Source: Bacteroidia bacterium
GTDB lineage: Bacteria > Bacteroidota > Bacteroidia > Bacteroidales > UBA932
NCBI GenBank assembly: GCA_021153285.1
Contig: JAGKTT010000020.1
Span: forward strand, 16,563-80,562
Length of the DNA stretch: 64,000 nucleotides
Reading direction: 5' to 3'
In this document: positions 17,981-27,348 of the stretch, piece after piece
Position numbering within the stretch: the first letter of the stretch is position 1
Layout of the letters: every line of letters starts with the position of its first letter
Position numbers and translations under genes: made by a program
The notes under the pieces: model-generated
What the model was told of the DNA's origin: nothing
Seen by the model: the letters and a program-made list of their open reading frames with translations, nothing else
The model's database searches: none

Positions 17981-20383
17981 ATGAGGATTAAAATACTGTT
18001 TACTGCCTTTTTTATAGGCCTTCTCGGCTTTTCTAGTGCGACTTATGCGGAAAATGACCCTGTTGCAAATCCTAAGGCTCAGGTCGTGTCCGGTAATGCA
18101 AGATTTACTGTCCTGACAGACAGACTTATACGTATGGAGTGGTCTGAGAATGGAAAATTCGAGGACAATGCCACACTGGCAATAATAAACAGAAATCTTC
18201 CGGTTCCGGCATTCACCACTGCCAAGTCTGGTTCCGGCGTGCAGATCAAGACTTCTGCAGTGACATTGAATTATTCCGGAAACGGTAGATTTGATAAAGA
18301 AAATCTTTCGGTTTCATTCAAACTTAACGGTAAGACCGTCACCTGGTATCCGGGTAAAGAAGACACCGGCAACCTTATGGGTACCGCACGTACTCTTGAC
18401 GGTTGTATGGGACCGGACAAGATCAATAACAATGATCCGATGGAACTCGGTATCATTTCGCGTGACGGATGGGCTATCGTTGATGAGAGCGCCCGCCATA
18501 TCTTTGTGAAAGATGACTCAGACTGGGGAGAATGGGTTCAGGCACGTGGAGAAGGCGATGTACAGGATCTTTATATCTTCGCTTACGGACACGATTATAC
18601 CGATGCCCTTGCCGACTTTACGAAGGTAGCCGGAAAGATTCCTCTTCCTCCGAAATATGTGTTCGGATACTGGTGGAGCCGTTACAAGGCATATTCGGCT
18701 GATGAACTGATAGCTCTGGGTAAGGAATTCCGTAACAGAAACATACCGATGGATGTTATGATCATCGATATGGACTGGCACGAGACCTGGCAGAGCAGTG
18801 CCCGCAGACAGCGCAGGGATGAGTTCGGTCAGAGCATAGGCTGGACAGGTTATTCCTGGAACAGGGACCTCTTCCCTGATACCAAGGGCTTCCTTGCCGA
18901 GCTTCACGATATGGGATTCAAGACAGCGCTCAACCTTCATCCTGCATCAGGAATCGGAGTGAGGGAGGATTGTTATGAGGATTTCGTTGCAGATTATATC
19001 TCAAGGACAGATGATTATGACGGACCTGAAGGATATATCTACAAAGGCGGTGAAAAGATCACCGAGACAATGACGGCAGTAAAGGGCTATCGTGCCAATG
19101 TTCCTTTCAGAATGTCACAGCAGGAGTGGGCTGACGCCTATTTCAACTCTGTGATTCATCCTCTTGAAGTGGAAGGCGTTGATTTCTGGTGGCTTGACTG
19201 GCAGCAGTGGAAACTCAGCAAGTATGTCGAGAATCTCAGCAACACTTTCTGGCTTAACTATACTTTCTTCAATGACAAGGTAAGACGTAATCGTGGTGTT
19301 GCTGCTGAAGAAAGTGAAAGACCGATGACATATCACCGTTGGGGAGGTCTTGGAAGCCACCGTTATCAGCTCGGATTCTCAGGAGATACCCACATCCTCT
19401 GGGAGGTGCTCGGTTATCTTCCATATTTTACAGCCACAGCATCTAATGTAGGTTACGGATATTGGGGCCACGACCTGGGCGGACATATGCAGAGAGGTCA
19501 GATCCCTACAGATCCTCAGCTTTACACAAGATGGCTCCAGTACGGTGTATTCTCACCTCTGTTCAAGACCCATTGTACAAGCTCCGAGATCATTGAGAGA
19601 CGTATCTGGACATTCGATGATCATTATGAATATATGAAGGATGCTTTCGAGCTCCGTTATGCTCTTACTCCATACATCTATGATGCTGCCAGACAGACAT
19701 ATGATACAGGTGTATCCCTCTGTCGTCCGATGTACTATTCACATCCTGAGAAGCAGGAGGCTTATGATTACAAGGAGCAGTATATGTTCGGTGACAATAT
19801 CCTCGTTGCCACTGTCTGCCAGCCTGTAGATACTCTTACCGGTACAGCCAAGAGAGATGTATGGTTCCCATCAGGCAATGACTGGTATGATATGGCACAT
19901 CTTCAGATGATAAAGGGCGGCAGCAAGAAGACCCTTGAATACACCATCGCAGAAAACTGCTGGTTTGTCAAGGCCGGAGCTATTCTCCCGCTTGCTCAGG
20001 AGGGTATCCAGAGCCTTCAGGAAAAGACCAATGCGCTTCGTCTCTATGTGGCTCCGGGCAAGGGCAAGAGCACTTACAGACATTATGAAGATGATGGCGT
20101 AAGCCAGGCATATGAGAGTGATTATGCTGTTACTGAAATAACCAAGAATGCCAGTGCATCCGGCTGTACCGTGACAATCGGTGCACGTCAGGGATCTTAC
20201 AAGGGTATTGACCCTCAGAGAGATCTTACCATAGTATTGGGTGGTCTTGACAGAAAGCCTACTTCTGCGAAGATGGGTGCGGAAAACCTCGAGATCACAT
20301 ATGATCAGAAGACCAAGGAGGCAAGTGTAAAGCTTCCGCTTCTTCAGGCAGACTCCCAGGTTTCAGTAGTAATCAGATATTAG
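17981..20383 (+). CDS. GH31 alpha-glucosidase family enzyme
   Basis: A secreted exo-acting alpha-glycosidase of 800 residues. The start is placed at the ATG at 17981, with a good signal peptide (ends SATYAEN), rather than an upstream TTG at 17972. The N-terminal beta-sandwich (about 25-220) is followed by the barrel: MIIDMDWHETW, nucleophile Asp406 in FWWLDW, GSHRYQLGFSGDT with acid/base Asp469, and YGYWGHDLGG. A C-terminal beta domain holds the YEDDGVS motif. No lipobox, so periplasmic location is likely. The family also includes alpha-xylosidases and glucan lyases, but the neighbours favour alpha-glucosidase. It is co-directional and closely spaced with the genes on either side (6 bases to the next). 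Confidence 0.92.
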   Translation: MRIKILFTAFFIGLLGFSSATYAENDPVANPKAQVVSGNARFTVLTDRLIRMEWSENGKFEDNATLAIINRNLPVPAFTTAKSGSGVQIKTSAVTLNYSGNGRFDKENLSVSFKLNGKTVTWYPGKEDTGNLMGTARTLDGCMGPDKINNNDPMELGIISRDGWAIVDESARHIFVKDDSDWGEWVQARGEGDVQDLYIFAYGHDYTDALADFTKVAGKIPLPPKYVFGYWWSRYKAYSADELIALGKEFRNRNIPMDVMIIDMDWHETWQSSARRQRRDEFGQSIGWTGYSWNRDLFPDTKGFLAELHDMGFKTALNLHPASGIGVREDCYEDFVADYISRTDDYDGPEGYIYKGGEKITETMTAVKGYRANVPFRMSQQEWADAYFNSVIHPLEVEGVDFWWLDWQQWKLSKYVENLSNTFWLNYTFFNDKVRRNRGVAAEESERPMTYHRWGGLGSHRYQLGFSGDTHILWEVLGYLPYFTATASNVGYGYWGHDLGGHMQRGQIPTDPQLYTRWLQYGVFSPLFKTHCTSSEIIERRIWTFDDHYEYMKDAFELRYALTPYIYDAARQTYDTGVSLCRPMYYSHPEKQEAYDYKEQYMFGDNILVATVCQPVDTLTGTAKRDVWFPSGNDWYDMAHLQMIKGGSKKTLEYTIAENCWFVKAGAILPLAQEGIQSLQEKTNALRLYVAPGKGKSTYRHYEDDGVSQAYESDYAVTEITKNASASGCTVTIGARQGSYKGIDPQRDLTIVLGGLDRKPTSAKMGAENLEITYDQKTKEASVKLPLLQADSQVSVVIRY

Positions 20384-20389
20384 GAAATT

Positions 20390-22327
20390 ATGAAACGTTT
20401 CATTTACATTTTTTTGCCGATTCTTATGGCTGCCAGCCCGGGACCGAAAACAGATGTTTCCGCAGTGGCTGATGCAAATGAGAAACAGATCGCTCACGTG
20501 GAGCCTCTCTCCTGGTGGACAGGAATGAAGACTCCGCTCCAGCTCCTGATAAACGGAGAGGATATTTCAGGTTATTCAGTCGCAATCGAAGGTGGCAAAG
20601 GAGTGAAAGTCACAAAGGTGCATAAGGCCGACAGTCCTAACTATATCTTTGTGGATGTAGAGGTGAAGGCAAATGCCGCTCCCGGAACATATTATATCGT
20701 GTTCTCCAAGGACGGCCAGTCATTCAAATACCCGTATGAGATAGCTGCTCGTGCAGAGGGTTCGGCTGAGCGCAAGAGCTTCACTACGGCAGATATGGTT
20801 TATCTCATTATGCCTGACCGTTTTGCAAATGGTGATCCGTCGAATGATTCCACTGAAGACACAGCCGAGAAGGCAGACAGGAGCAGTCTTGGCGGTCGCC
20901 ACGGTGGTGATATTCAGGGAGTTATCGACCATCTTGACTATATAGCAGAACTTGGAGCTACGGCAATCTGGGCCACTCCTTTCCTTGAGGATGATGCCAG
21001 AAGAGGCTCATATCACGGTTATGCGGCATCGGATTACTACAAGATTGACTCTCGCTTCGGAACTAATGATCTTTATAAGGAATATGTGGAAAAGGCACAC
21101 GAGAAAGGCATAAAGATCATTATGGACATTGTCACCAATCACTGCGGCAGCGAGCATTGGTGGATGAAGGATCTTCCGTTCGAAGACTGGGTTCATCAGT
21201 TCCCGTCGTACACAGGAACCAATGGAAAGTTCTCTACACATATGGATCCGAATGCGTCAAAGAAGGATCTTCATAATCACGAGAGCGGATGGTTCTCACG
21301 CGGTATGCCTGATATGAATCTGAACAACCCTTATATGCTGAAATATTTCCAGCAGTGGGGTATCTGGTGGATTGAATTCTCCGGTCTGGATGGTTTCCGT
21401 GTAGATACATATCCATACAATGAAAAGGAGCCGATGGCACAGTGGTGCGCTTCCATTGTCAATGAATATCCTTATTTCAATATTGTAGGAGAGTGCTGGA
21501 CCGGAAATATCCCTCAGCTGGCTTACTGGCAGGGTGGAAATGCCAACAATGATGGCTTCGATTCTCACCTTCCTTCGATTATGGACTTCCCGCTTCACGA
21601 TGCCATCCGTTCAGGACTCGCCGGAGGTCAGCAGCAGAATGCTCGTGGCGGCAGAGGCGGCAGCATTTCAAGGGTATATGATATCCTTGCCAACGACTTT
21701 ATCTATCACGATCTTTCAAAAATGCTCATCTTCCCGGGTAATCACGATACCGACCGTATCGGTGACGTTGTAGGCAAGTCGCCTGCAAAACAGAAGATAG
21801 CAATGGCAATGATGGCTACAATGCGAGGTATACCGCAGATTTTCGCCGGAGACGAGATGATGTTCGTTTCTAAGGATCCTCGCTCAGGACATCCTGGTCT
21901 CAGAGTCGACTTTCCGGGTGGATGGCCAGGAGATGAACTCGACTGGTTCACCCCTGAGGGTAGGAAGGAAATGACGGTCAATACTGCCGGTGACACTGTG
22001 GAGAAAGGACAGGCGGCAGATCTGTTTGATTATGTCAGCCGTCTCTTCCAGTGGAGAAAGACCAAGGAAGTCATTCATAGCGGAAAGACTCTCCACTTCA
22101 TTTCACGTGGTAACAATTACGGCTATTTCCGTTACAATGATACAGACGCAGTCTTTGTCTTTGTCAATGCTTCAGCCGAGCCTGTAAATGTTCCGTGGTC
22201 GCATTATGCTGAAATCAGCGAGGGTCTGACAGATGGAAAGGATGTAATCACAGGTGAGCCTGTCGTGATAACTGATGAAACAGTCGTAGCTCCTGAAACT
22301 GCGCTTGTAGTGGAATTCAAAAGATAA
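20390..22327 (+). CDS. SusA-like neopullulanase (GH13), non-lipoprotein paralogue
   Basis: A 645-residue GH13 with an N-terminal cyclomaltodextrinase-type beta domain (VEPLSWWTGMKTPLQLL) and an intact catalytic set: GFRVD (Asp339), VGECW (Glu368) and GNHD (Asp453). It is a close paralogue of the gene at 33808-35739, with long stretches identical at the protein level. The signal peptide aligns residue for residue with that of the paralogue, but the lipobox cysteine is a serine here (MAAS, Ser16, codon AGC at 20435). This version should therefore be a soluble periplasmic protein. A Gly/Gln/Arg-rich loop (GGQQQNARGGRGG) replaces a shorter, different loop in the paralogue. Confidence 0.92.
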   Translation: MKRFIYIFLPILMAASPGPKTDVSAVADANEKQIAHVEPLSWWTGMKTPLQLLINGEDISGYSVAIEGGKGVKVTKVHKADSPNYIFVDVEVKANAAPGTYYIVFSKDGQSFKYPYEIAARAEGSAERKSFTTADMVYLIMPDRFANGDPSNDSTEDTAEKADRSSLGGRHGGDIQGVIDHLDYIAELGATAIWATPFLEDDARRGSYHGYAASDYYKIDSRFGTNDLYKEYVEKAHEKGIKIIMDIVTNHCGSEHWWMKDLPFEDWVHQFPSYTGTNGKFSTHMDPNASKKDLHNHESGWFSRGMPDMNLNNPYMLKYFQQWGIWWIEFSGLDGFRVDTYPYNEKEPMAQWCASIVNEYPYFNIVGECWTGNIPQLAYWQGGNANNDGFDSHLPSIMDFPLHDAIRSGLAGGQQQNARGGRGGSISRVYDILANDFIYHDLSKMLIFPGNHDTDRIGDVVGKSPAKQKIAMAMMATMRGIPQIFAGDEMMFVSKDPRSGHPGLRVDFPGGWPGDELDWFTPEGRKEMTVNTAGDTVEKGQAADLFDYVSRLFQWRKTKEVIHSGKTLHFISRGNNYGYFRYNDTDAVFVFVNASAEPVNVPWSHYAEISEGLTDGKDVITGEPVVITDETVVAPETALVVEFKR

Positions 22328-22333
22328 GAGCCT

Positions 22334-23752
22334 ATGCTCAAGAAGTTACTTTCAATAGCGGCAATTATGCCCTGCCTGACTGTCCTGGCTTTAGCTCAGA
22401 CAGTCCTTTATCCGGCAGTTCCCGGAATGAGGACCAGTGAGGTCTATTCCGTGGCTGTAAATGGTGAGGACGCCTGGGTGGAAGCTGTAGGTCCGGGTGG
22501 TATGGAAGACCTTCATACCTTGAATCTTTCCGCTGAAGGCTCTCAGACATTTGTGATTTCAGTGAACGAGGACATCGAAAGTTATTCAATCCAGCCTAAA
22601 AGCTATGGTATAAAAGGAGTTGCCGACGGAAAGACACTTACAGTCACTTTGGACAGTCCGATGAAGCTTTATATCAGGGTCAACCAGCTTCCATATCTGG
22701 CGATTTTTTCAAATCCTTTAGAGAAGGGTGCGCCATCAAGGAAAGACCGTAATGTGGATTACTATGGTCCGGGCAATCACGATGTGGGTGAAATTCAGGT
22801 CCGTGACGGCCAGACCATCTATATAGCCGGAGGTGCCAATGTCAACGGACGTCTGACAGGAACAGCCAAGGATGTGACCATCTGCGGACGCGGATCATTT
22901 ACAGGCAATGCCAGACTGAACGATTGTGAGAATCTCAGAGTTGAGGGCATCTATATGAGGAATACCCGCGGATGGGCCAATACCATCACCAACAGTGTCA
23001 ATACCTCCTATGACAATGTGAAGATTTTCAGCCACACCGGTGTCTGGGGACTTGATGGTATCAACCCTGTCTCTTGCAAAGGCTTCGATATCAATGATTG
23101 CTTCATCCGTACCAGAGATGATTGTATTGCAATCAAGTCGAATGGAGATCCGCAGAAATTTGACCTGAGTTCGCGGGATATTACAGTCCGCAACAGTACG
23201 ATGATCGGATGGGATCACGCCGATGGAGTCACCCTTGGATTTGAACTTAATGGTGGAGTTGTGGAGAATATCAAAGTTACGAACTGCGATATTCTTTCGG
23301 CAAGAGGCTCTGGAAGAACCGGAGGTCACGCTGCATTCAGCATCGTATGCGACGGTGAGTCTCAGGTAAAGGATATATATTTCGAAGATATTCGTGTGGA
23401 AGCAGCCATCGAGTATAAGAATCTGGAAATAATTCTTACTGAGGCTGAACGTTATGGAAACGGCCGTATGGGCTCTATTTCAGGCGTTTATCTTAAGAAT
23501 GTATCCTGGGAGAATGCATTTAAACCATTTACCATAGTAGGACATCCTACCAGATATGTAGAGAATGTGGTCTTTACCAATTGCTATGTCGGAGGTAAGC
23601 TGCTTACTGGAGTTGAGGATGCTGATTTTCAGATGGAATTCACAAGGGACATAATGTTCGTACCTGGTGGAAAAGTAGAATATGAAAGATATCCTGAACA
23701 GGACGGAGAAATAAAGACAAGAGTTTCCGGACAGAGAAGGATACAGAGATAA
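22334..23752 (+). CDS. Right-handed beta-helix glycoside hydrolase (GH28/GH49-like)
   Basis: A secreted 472-residue protein with a signal peptide (ends LALAQ), an N-terminal beta-sandwich of about 100 residues (SVAVNGEDAWVEAVG), and a parallel beta-helix. The putative catalytic acids are Asp241 in GLDGINPV and the pair Asp262-Asp263 in RTRDDCIAIKS, with His295 in WDHADGVTLG. The Asp...Asp-Asp spacing of 21-22 residues fits GH28 polygalacturonases, while the leading beta-sandwich recalls the alpha-glucan-active GH49 dextranase/isopullulanase enzymes. In this starch locus a dextranase- or isopullulanase-type role is attractive, but a pectin-type or other role is not excluded. It is the last gene of the run that begins at 7162. 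Confidence 0.72.
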   Translation: MLKKLLSIAAIMPCLTVLALAQTVLYPAVPGMRTSEVYSVAVNGEDAWVEAVGPGGMEDLHTLNLSAEGSQTFVISVNEDIESYSIQPKSYGIKGVADGKTLTVTLDSPMKLYIRVNQLPYLAIFSNPLEKGAPSRKDRNVDYYGPGNHDVGEIQVRDGQTIYIAGGANVNGRLTGTAKDVTICGRGSFTGNARLNDCENLRVEGIYMRNTRGWANTITNSVNTSYDNVKIFSHTGVWGLDGINPVSCKGFDINDCFIRTRDDCIAIKSNGDPQKFDLSSRDITVRNSTMIGWDHADGVTLGFELNGGVVENIKVTNCDILSARGSGRTGGHAAFSIVCDGESQVKDIYFEDIRVEAAIEYKNLEIILTEAERYGNGRMGSISGVYLKNVSWENAFKPFTIVGHPTRYVENVVFTNCYVGGKLLTGVEDADFQMEFTRDIMFVPGGKVEYERYPEQDGEIKTRVSGQRRIQR

Positions 23753-23754
23753 TA

Positions 23755-23831
23755 TTTTAATGCAGTCCAGATTTTGTTGGTTAGTAGATTGCATTAAAAA
23801 TGTCGGCCTGGTTGTGAAATCCGGCCGACAT
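23755..23831. terminator. Double-hairpin convergent terminator
   Basis: Two hairpins lie between convergent genes: TTTTAATGCA (23755-23764) with TGCATTAAAA (23790-23799), and ATGTCGGCC (23800-23808) with GGCCGACAT (23823-23831) followed by ACTTTTTTA. The second has a T-run for plus-strand transcripts; the first has A/T flanks that suit minus-strand transcripts. Confidence 0.8.
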
Positions 23832-23852
23832 ACTTTTTTATATGTAGATAGA

Positions 23853-25187
23853 TTATTTTCTATAGATGAAGTACTGGTAAGGCTCCATATCTATTGCAGT
23901 GGCAGCCACGACAGTTTCACCTGTCATAAGGTCGGTGACCTCTTTACCAGCTACTGCGAGAGGGACCTTGACTGTAGCTTTCTCGTTCTTGGTGTTTACC
24001 ATCACGACAAGAGACTCTCCGATAGAGTTAGTATAAGTCATCTTAGCTACGTTCCCGGTATTGGCCAGAACAGGATCTGAGACGCGCACATCTCTGGTGC
24101 TGTTATATGCCTTCATTACCTTTATGTACTCGTCGGTATATGACTTGTTCGAGTCCCATTTCATCACATTGTTGTTGAAGAATGACAGAGACTTGCTGTA
24201 GCCTATTTCCTGAGAACTGTAGATGAGCGGGCATCCTTCCAGCATTGTTGCCATCACGAATGCTGCCATTGCGCCTCTTTCACCGCCATAGAGGGCGAGC
24301 GGAGACTTTTCTGAAGCAGTGTCGTGATTGATGATGTATCTCATCCTTGTCTTTCCCTTAGGCACGTTAGACATATCATTGTTGAATGCGTCGAAGATGC
24401 TTGCAGCTCCGGAATTGCCTTTGAATACCTTTTCAAGTGCATTAGGGAAGCTCCACGCATACATAATGTCAAAGCCGACTTCATAAATCCAGCTCTTGTC
24501 TCCCTCGGCAAGAAGAATGATCTCAGGCTTGATCGAGCGCAGATGTGCAAGAGCGTCTGTCCAGAAATCCTGAGGGACTCCCTCTGCGTAGTCGCAGCGG
24601 AAACCGTCCACTCCGGCCTCTGTAACCCAATATGCCATAGCATCTTTCATAGCTGCGCGCATTTCGGCGTTGCCAAAGTTCAGGTCTGCGACATCTGTCC
24701 AGTTGAAGCCCGGAGGAGAGATGATGTTACCTGATGCGTCAGTTGAATGCCATCCCTTGTTCTTGGTCCAAGGATTGTCCCACGAAGTATGGTTGGCAAT
24801 CCAGTCGAGGATCACCTTCATTCCGAGGCTGTGTGCGCTGTTCACAAGGTTCTTCAGGTCTTCGAGAGTGCCGTATTGCGGATGAACCTTCTTGAAGTCC
24901 TTGATGCAGTAAGGGGAGCCGATGGCCTTCTCCTTGCCCTGCTCGCAGATAGGCATAAGCCAGATTACATCCACTCCCAGATCCTTGATGTTCTGCAGGC
25001 GGGCAGTGATGGCGTTAAGCTGGTTGCTTGTGGCGAATACTCGAGGATTGGCCTCATAGAATACGTATGAAGCATCCGGCTTTTCATTAGGGTCGCGAAC
25101 CGGCTTGTCATCCGGCTTCTCAGTACAACTGACTGCGCCCATAATGAGCGCAGTCAGCATTAAAATATTAAGTCTCATCAATCTCAT
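23853..25187 (-). CDS. GH13 alpha-amylase-family lipoprotein (SusG position)
   Basis: A compact 444-residue GH13 lipoprotein with lipobox GAVSC (Cys21) followed by an acidic stretch (TEKPDDKP), which in Bacteroidetes favours export to the cell surface. Catalytic residues are Asp199 in GFRCD, Glu228 in LAEG and Asp289 in INHD. Region I is DWIANH. It follows the starch-binding lipoprotein gene by 3 bases on the same strand, so the two form a unit: binding protein plus surface amylase, comparable in role to SusE/F and SusG. It lacks the inserted binding module known from Bacteroides SusG; the partner lipoprotein may supply binding instead. Related to the GH13 genes at 9126 and 32516. Confidence 0.9.
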   Translation of the reverse strand: MRLMRLNILMLTALIMGAVSCTEKPDDKPVRDPNEKPDASYVFYEANPRVFATSNQLNAITARLQNIKDLGVDVIWLMPICEQGKEKAIGSPYCIKDFKKVHPQYGTLEDLKNLVNSAHSLGMKVILDWIANHTSWDNPWTKNKGWHSTDASGNIISPPGFNWTDVADLNFGNAEMRAAMKDAMAYWVTEAGVDGFRCDYAEGVPQDFWTDALAHLRSIKPEIILLAEGDKSWIYEVGFDIMYAWSFPNALEKVFKGNSGAASIFDAFNNDMSNVPKGKTRMRYIINHDTASEKSPLALYGGERGAMAAFVMATMLEGCPLIYSSQEIGYSKSLSFFNNNVMKWDSNKSYTDEYIKVMKAYNSTRDVRVSDPVLANTGNVAKMTYTNSIGESLVVMVNTKNEKATVKVPLAVAGKEVTDLMTGETVVAATAIDMEPYQYFIYRK

Positions 25188-25190
25188 ATA

Positions 25191-27008
25191 TTACTCGATT
25201 GGAGTTACACCTTCAGCTGTAACTGTGAGGAAGTAGTCACGGTCAGCTCTTACATTGTAGTCAGAGAGCTGAGTTCCACCACCGTTGTTGTTGAAGATAA
25301 GGTTGCAAGAACCACCGAAGAATTCTGCAGGAACTGTGAATACTTTGTAATCCTTGTCGTTTACAGTTTCAGTAGCATATGTTCCGCCCGGCCATCCACC
25401 GAATGGCTCGCCGTCACCCCAAGAGTATACTGCGAATGCATCCCAGCCTGTCTGGTCGTCAACATAGATCTTGACTGCAGGAGCAGTACCGAGCTCTGCT
25501 GAAGCCTCGCCAGCAACGAGGAAATTGTACTTTGCAAGTGTTACAAGTGGAGTGTCGTACTGTGCGCCGCTTCCATTGATGATAGGGTGGTAAACCAGAT
25601 CATAAGCAGTTGCTGTGCTCTCTACAACGTTATATGCAACGCCGCCGCAAGTCACTTCTGTCTCAAGAGCTGCACCTGGCCATCCTCCGAAGAGCTCTGG
25701 AAGAGCGTCGCCCCAAGCGTAGATATTAGTCACTTCCCAGCCTGTATTGTCCTGTACGTAGAAGTATACTGGAACTGGATCAGCAGGAGTTTCAGGATCT
25801 GGATTCTCTGGTTCTGGATTTTCTGGTTCTGGATTTTCTGGATTCTCGCCGACAGGCTCGCGGTTAAGAGGATCCTCGATTACCGCGCAATCCTTCTCGT
25901 TATAGATTACATAGAAGTGATCAACTACCTCAGCGCTGAATACTACAGGAATATCTGCTGTCTGAACACCGCCACCGTTGTTGTTGAAGATGAGGTTCTG
26001 CTCCTTTCCTTCAACATCTGCTACTGCATATTCGAAGTATGTGTATTCTACACCGGCGATAGTCTCAGTACCTGTAGGCTGTGCACCTGGCCAGTTACCT
26101 CCGAGATTGTTCTCTGTACCCCACTGGTAAAGAGCGATAGCTTCCCATCCAGCCTGGTTGTCTGCGTAAACGCGGATAGTTCCTTCGTGCTCAGGGAGCT
26201 TCTCCGGTACCTGGAGAGGGTTCTCGATGATCTCCCAATCCTTCTCGTTGAAGATTCTGTAGAAGTGGTCTACCACGTCAGCACTGAATGTCAAAGGAAT
26301 GTCAGCAGTCTGGATACCACCACCGTTGTTATTGAAGATGAGGTTCTGGCTCTTGCCGTCAACATCTTCCACCTTGTACTCGAAGTAAGTGTATTCTACC
26401 TCGTTGATAACCTCAGTACCTGTAGGCTGTGCACCTGGCCAGTTGCCTCCGAGATTGTTTTCAGTACCCCACTGATAGAGAGCGATAGCCTCCCATCCGG
26501 CCTGGTTCTCAACATATACGCGGATTGTACCTGGGTGATCAGGAAGTGTAGGGATGTATTCCTTTACAGGCTCGCCCCATACAGATACGACTACGCTGGT
26601 TCTCTGACCAAGGTCAGCGTTCGATGTATAGGTAGCCATTTCCTTCTTGGTAGTGAGTGACAGACCTGAATTCTTAGAATAGAACCAGAAGCCGTCAGCA
26701 AGCGAAGTACCCTCTACGAAAGTTGCAGGGTCAAGATATACTCCGAAGATGTTGATGTTTACAGATGACTGAGAAAGACGCCATTTTGCATCCTCTACGT
26801 ATGACTCTGCCTCTGCGCCGTTGAAAGGACCGCAGATATAGATCTCGTCAGTGTCATATACTCCTGAAGGGAGCTTGGCCTCGATAAGAATCTTCTGTGC
26901 ATCTGTTTCGAATGCATATTTGCCTACCGGCTCAGAATCACCGAGATTACACGCTGCAAGGAGAGCAACGAAAGGCAAAAGCATCAAGAATTTCAAATAC
27001 TTTTTCAT
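25191..27008 (-). CDS. SusE/SusF-like surface lipoprotein with four starch-binding repeats
   Basis: A non-catalytic surface starch binder of 605 residues with lipobox LLAAC (Cys20) then NLGDSEP. Residues about 25-150 form an N-terminal SusE-like domain. Four copies of a CBM26-like module follow at about 161-265, 275-380, 412-505 and 510-605. Each has GWEAIALYQWG-type and WPG motifs plus a LIFNNNGGG-type strand end. Copies 1 and 2 are nearly identical (114-residue period) and point to recent duplication. A Pro-Glu-Asn linker (PENPEPENPEPENP) separates copies 2 and 3. Aromatic residues in the GW and W-G motifs are the likely sugar contacts. Characterised SusE/SusF use different binding modules, so this is a functional counterpart rather than a clear orthologue. 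Confidence 0.87.
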   Translation of the reverse strand: MKKYLKFLMLLPFVALLAACNLGDSEPVGKYAFETDAQKILIEAKLPSGVYDTDEIYICGPFNGAEAESYVEDAKWRLSQSSVNINIFGVYLDPATFVEGTSLADGFWFYSKNSGLSLTTKKEMATYTSNADLGQRTSVVVSVWGEPVKEYIPTLPDHPGTIRVYVENQAGWEAIALYQWGTENNLGGNWPGAQPTGTEVINEVEYTYFEYKVEDVDGKSQNLIFNNNGGGIQTADIPLTFSADVVDHFYRIFNEKDWEIIENPLQVPEKLPEHEGTIRVYADNQAGWEAIALYQWGTENNLGGNWPGAQPTGTETIAGVEYTYFEYAVADVEGKEQNLIFNNNGGGVQTADIPVVFSAEVVDHFYVIYNEKDCAVIEDPLNREPVGENPENPEPENPEPENPDPETPADPVPVYFYVQDNTGWEVTNIYAWGDALPELFGGWPGAALETEVTCGGVAYNVVESTATAYDLVYHPIINGSGAQYDTPLVTLAKYNFLVAGEASAELGTAPAVKIYVDDQTGWDAFAVYSWGDGEPFGGWPGGTYATETVNDKDYKVFTVPAEFFGGSCNLIFNNNGGGTQLSDYNVRADRDYFLTVTAEGVTPIE

Positions 27009-27348
27009 GGTTTTAAGATATTAATTAAAATGGTGTTTATGCGTATAGGTGTTCTTTGTAGTTAAAGGTATGGACTTTTTGCATCACTTCTAATCAAATC
27101 CCCCCGTTAAAGAAGTGACTGGTTGATTTGACTGGTTGAATGGTGCAAATGATGGGGTTTGTCAGAGAATAACTATAGATCTGCAGGGATTTAGTCCGGG
27201 ATTCATCGGCATCAAATTCTGAGGTTTCTGTCAGTACCGTATGAAAAATATATCTATCTTTGTCCTGAATTAGCAGTCCCGGCAGGTCTTTGGTCTCAGA
27301 CCGGGGTTGTTACCTTTTATTATTTTAAGAAAAGAGAGATCGTTTTTG
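27009..27348. promoter_or_regulatory. Divergent control region between starch-binding lipoprotein and murA
   Basis: A 340-base gap without a gene. On the plus side TATCTTTG at 27255-27262 matches the Bacteroides -7 box TAnnTTTG and would serve murA; its -33 box is poor. On the minus side TACCTTTA (27070 to 27063) is a weak -7 candidate for the lipoprotein gene. Between them are a direct repeat GACTGGTTGA at 27117-27126 and 27130-27139 (13-base spacing) and an inverted repeat CACTTCT/AGAAGTG spanning about 27084-27117. These are possible operator sites for the starch genes; the binding protein is unknown. Confidence 0.5.
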
